A stretch of DNA of 44,334 bases from Desulfococcaceae bacterium (GTDB lineage: Bacteria; Desulfobacterota; Desulfobacteria; Desulfobacterales; Desulfosalsimonadaceae): positions 1 through 44,334 of the forward strand of contig JAQYVU010000031.1 in NCBI GenBank assembly GCA_030145385.1, read 5' to 3'. The notes under the pieces were generated by a model, which was given only the letters and a program-made list of their open reading frames with translations, ran no database searches and had not been told where the DNA came from. Shown here one piece after another: positions 43,178-44,334 of this stretch. A program made the translations under genes and the position numbers. Position 1 is the first letter of the stretch. Every line of letters begins with the position of its first letter.

Positions 43178-44334
43178 ATGACGGAGACAAAAACAGAAAA
43201 AATTAAATCCTTTGAAAAAGCGCTTGAAATCGGCAGACCGCCAAATATTGTATCTCTATTTCCCAATTCAAAAGCATTGATTGTCAGCGGTAAATTCATT
43301 GACCGGGCCATGCTTGCCAAAGGCAACGCGATTTCAATGGCAGCAAACGGAAGGAGCTTGTTTGTTATCTTAGGCGCATTAAAAGCCGCGCAACGGGCCA
43401 ATTCGGCGATCATTATTGAAATTGCAAAATCCGAAGGAGGCACCGACGCTTACTGTGCGGTCAATTACTGGAATATGGCCAGAACAGTGGACGCTCTGTG
43501 CAATCAGTTCAACATTACCGTCCCGGTGGCAATTCATGCAGATCATTACGGCATCAAGGGCCCGAAGGATATTGAAACGGCCAAAACGGAAATCCCCTCC
43601 ATGTTCGAAGCCGGCATGACGTCCATCGCCATTGATGCATCCCACCTGCCGGACGCCCAGAACCTGACGGCCAGCATCGAGATAAACCCGTATATCCCCG
43701 AATGGGCGGGTTATGAGACAGAAGTCGGCGAAATAAAAGGTAAACTTGGCCTTTCAACTGTTGAAGAAGCCTTGTTTCTGATCCAGGGACTGAATGCGCA
43801 TGATATTTTCCCGGACTGGATCGCTTTAAACAACGGCACCACCCATGGCATTGAAGCCGCCGCCGAAGGGATCCAGATCGATTTGACCGCGAAAATCCAT
43901 GACGCCCTGAAATCATATAACGTATCCGGCGCGCAGCATGGGACATCCGGCAACAGCTCGGAGCGTTTGCGGCAAATTGCTGCTAAAACCCGGACCACCA
44001 AGGCAAATGTCGCAACCGCACTCCAGATGATCTCATGGGGACTGACAGTCAACGATTACGGCAACGCACAATTAGACGAAAACGATAATTTCATCAAACT
44101 CGCAAATGAAGGCATGACTGACATAATATGGGAAAAGATAACCGCCTATGCTGACGCCCACGGCCTGAAAAAGGGGGATTATAAAAAACTCAACCGGCCC
44201 TTTGAAAACCATCTTCTGGCACAGCCTTCTGAAATCAGAAACAGAATGGTCCAGCGCGTTGAAGATTTCGTCTACAGCATGCTGGTAAATGTATTAAACA
44301 GCAAAGACACTGCCGATTTTGCCATTGATGCCAT
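43178..44334 (+). CDS. fba: Class II fructose-bisphosphate aldolase, 3' end cut by window
   Basis: The frame is open from ATG 43178 (AAGGGG about 8 bases upstream) to the end of the window: 385 codons and no stop. IHADHYG gives His120-Ala-Asp122-His123, the zinc ligand and catalytic Asp motif of class II (zinc) aldolases; EVGEIKGK and AQHGTSGNSSERL (His254) are further metal or phosphate-binding motifs, and TSIAIDASHLP corresponds to the conserved core strand. It splits fructose-1,6-bisphosphate into two triose phosphates, or the reverse in gluconeogenesis. The length already exceeds the common 340-360 residues, so it belongs to a longer subfamily; another ketose-bisphosphate substrate is possible. 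Confidence 0.88.
   Translation, partial: MTETKTEKIKSFEKALEIGRPPNIVSLFPNSKALIVSGKFIDRAMLAKGNAISMAANGRSLFVILGALKAAQRANSAIIIEIAKSEGGTDAYCAVNYWNMARTVDALCNQFNITVPVAIHADHYGIKGPKDIETAKTEIPSMFEAGMTSIAIDASHLPDAQNLTASIEINPYIPEWAGYETEVGEIKGKLGLSTVEEALFLIQGLNAHDIFPDWIALNNGTTHGIEAAAEGIQIDLTAKIHDALKSYNVSGAQHGTSGNSSERLRQIAAKTRTTKANVATALQMISWGLTVNDYGNAQLDENDNFIKLANEGMTDIIWEKITAYADAHGLKKGDYKKLNRPFENHLLAQPSEIRNRMVQRVEDFVYSMLVNVLNSKDTADFAIDA

Overview
The window looks like a chromosomal segment of a Gram-negative, sulfate-reducer-like bacterium, most probably Desulfobacterota (former Deltaproteobacteria). This is inferred from gene style rather than from a marker gene. The signs are a complete type II secretion (T2SS) operon, a TonB receptor operonic with an NtrC-type two-component system, an ABC-transporter-dependent surface polysaccharide locus, large exported multi-domain proteins, and one possible selenocysteine gene.

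Bases 1-13180 are a surface-glycan locus. Three plus-strand genes (a glycosyltransferase fragment, a TPR-glycosyltransferase fusion, an alpha/beta-hydrolase-like protein) converge on five minus-strand genes. These are a GT-C membrane glycosyltransferase, a 1252-residue methyltransferase/coiled-coil/double-glycosyltransferase protein, a methyltransferase, an ABC-2 permease and an unusual ATPase with two fused Wzt-like domains. Together they could assemble, modify and export a polysaccharide. Bases 13181-14180 hold almost no convincing coding sequence, but two back-to-back hairpins.

Bases 14181-25418 are a block of exported proteins: a PKD/rhodanese-like surface protein with an in-frame TGA and a SECIS-like hairpin, a sulfotransferase, a lipoprotein, a transglutaminase-elicitor-like protein, a small exported protein, an acidic Cys-rich protein and a double CAP-domain protein. 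A near-perfect sigma-54 promoter abuts the CAP gene, and a 35-base A run lies at 16990-17024.

Bases 25419-31250 (minus strand) encode a TonB-dependent receptor, a sigma-54 response regulator, a histidine kinase and a periplasmic binding protein, a plausible sense-and-import cassette. It sits directly downstream of gspE-F-G-H-I-J-K-L-M-C-D (31305-42346). The T2SS could export some proteins of the neighbouring block, but this is inference only. The last 2 kb reads divergently: a possible 33-codon small ORF, a DUF2007-like protein and a class II fructose-bisphosphate aldolase cut by the window end.

The best lead is the TGA at 14286: it separates a clean signal peptide from 836 in-frame codons and is followed 17 nt later by the loop of a 6-bp hairpin that meets the bacterial SECIS rules.
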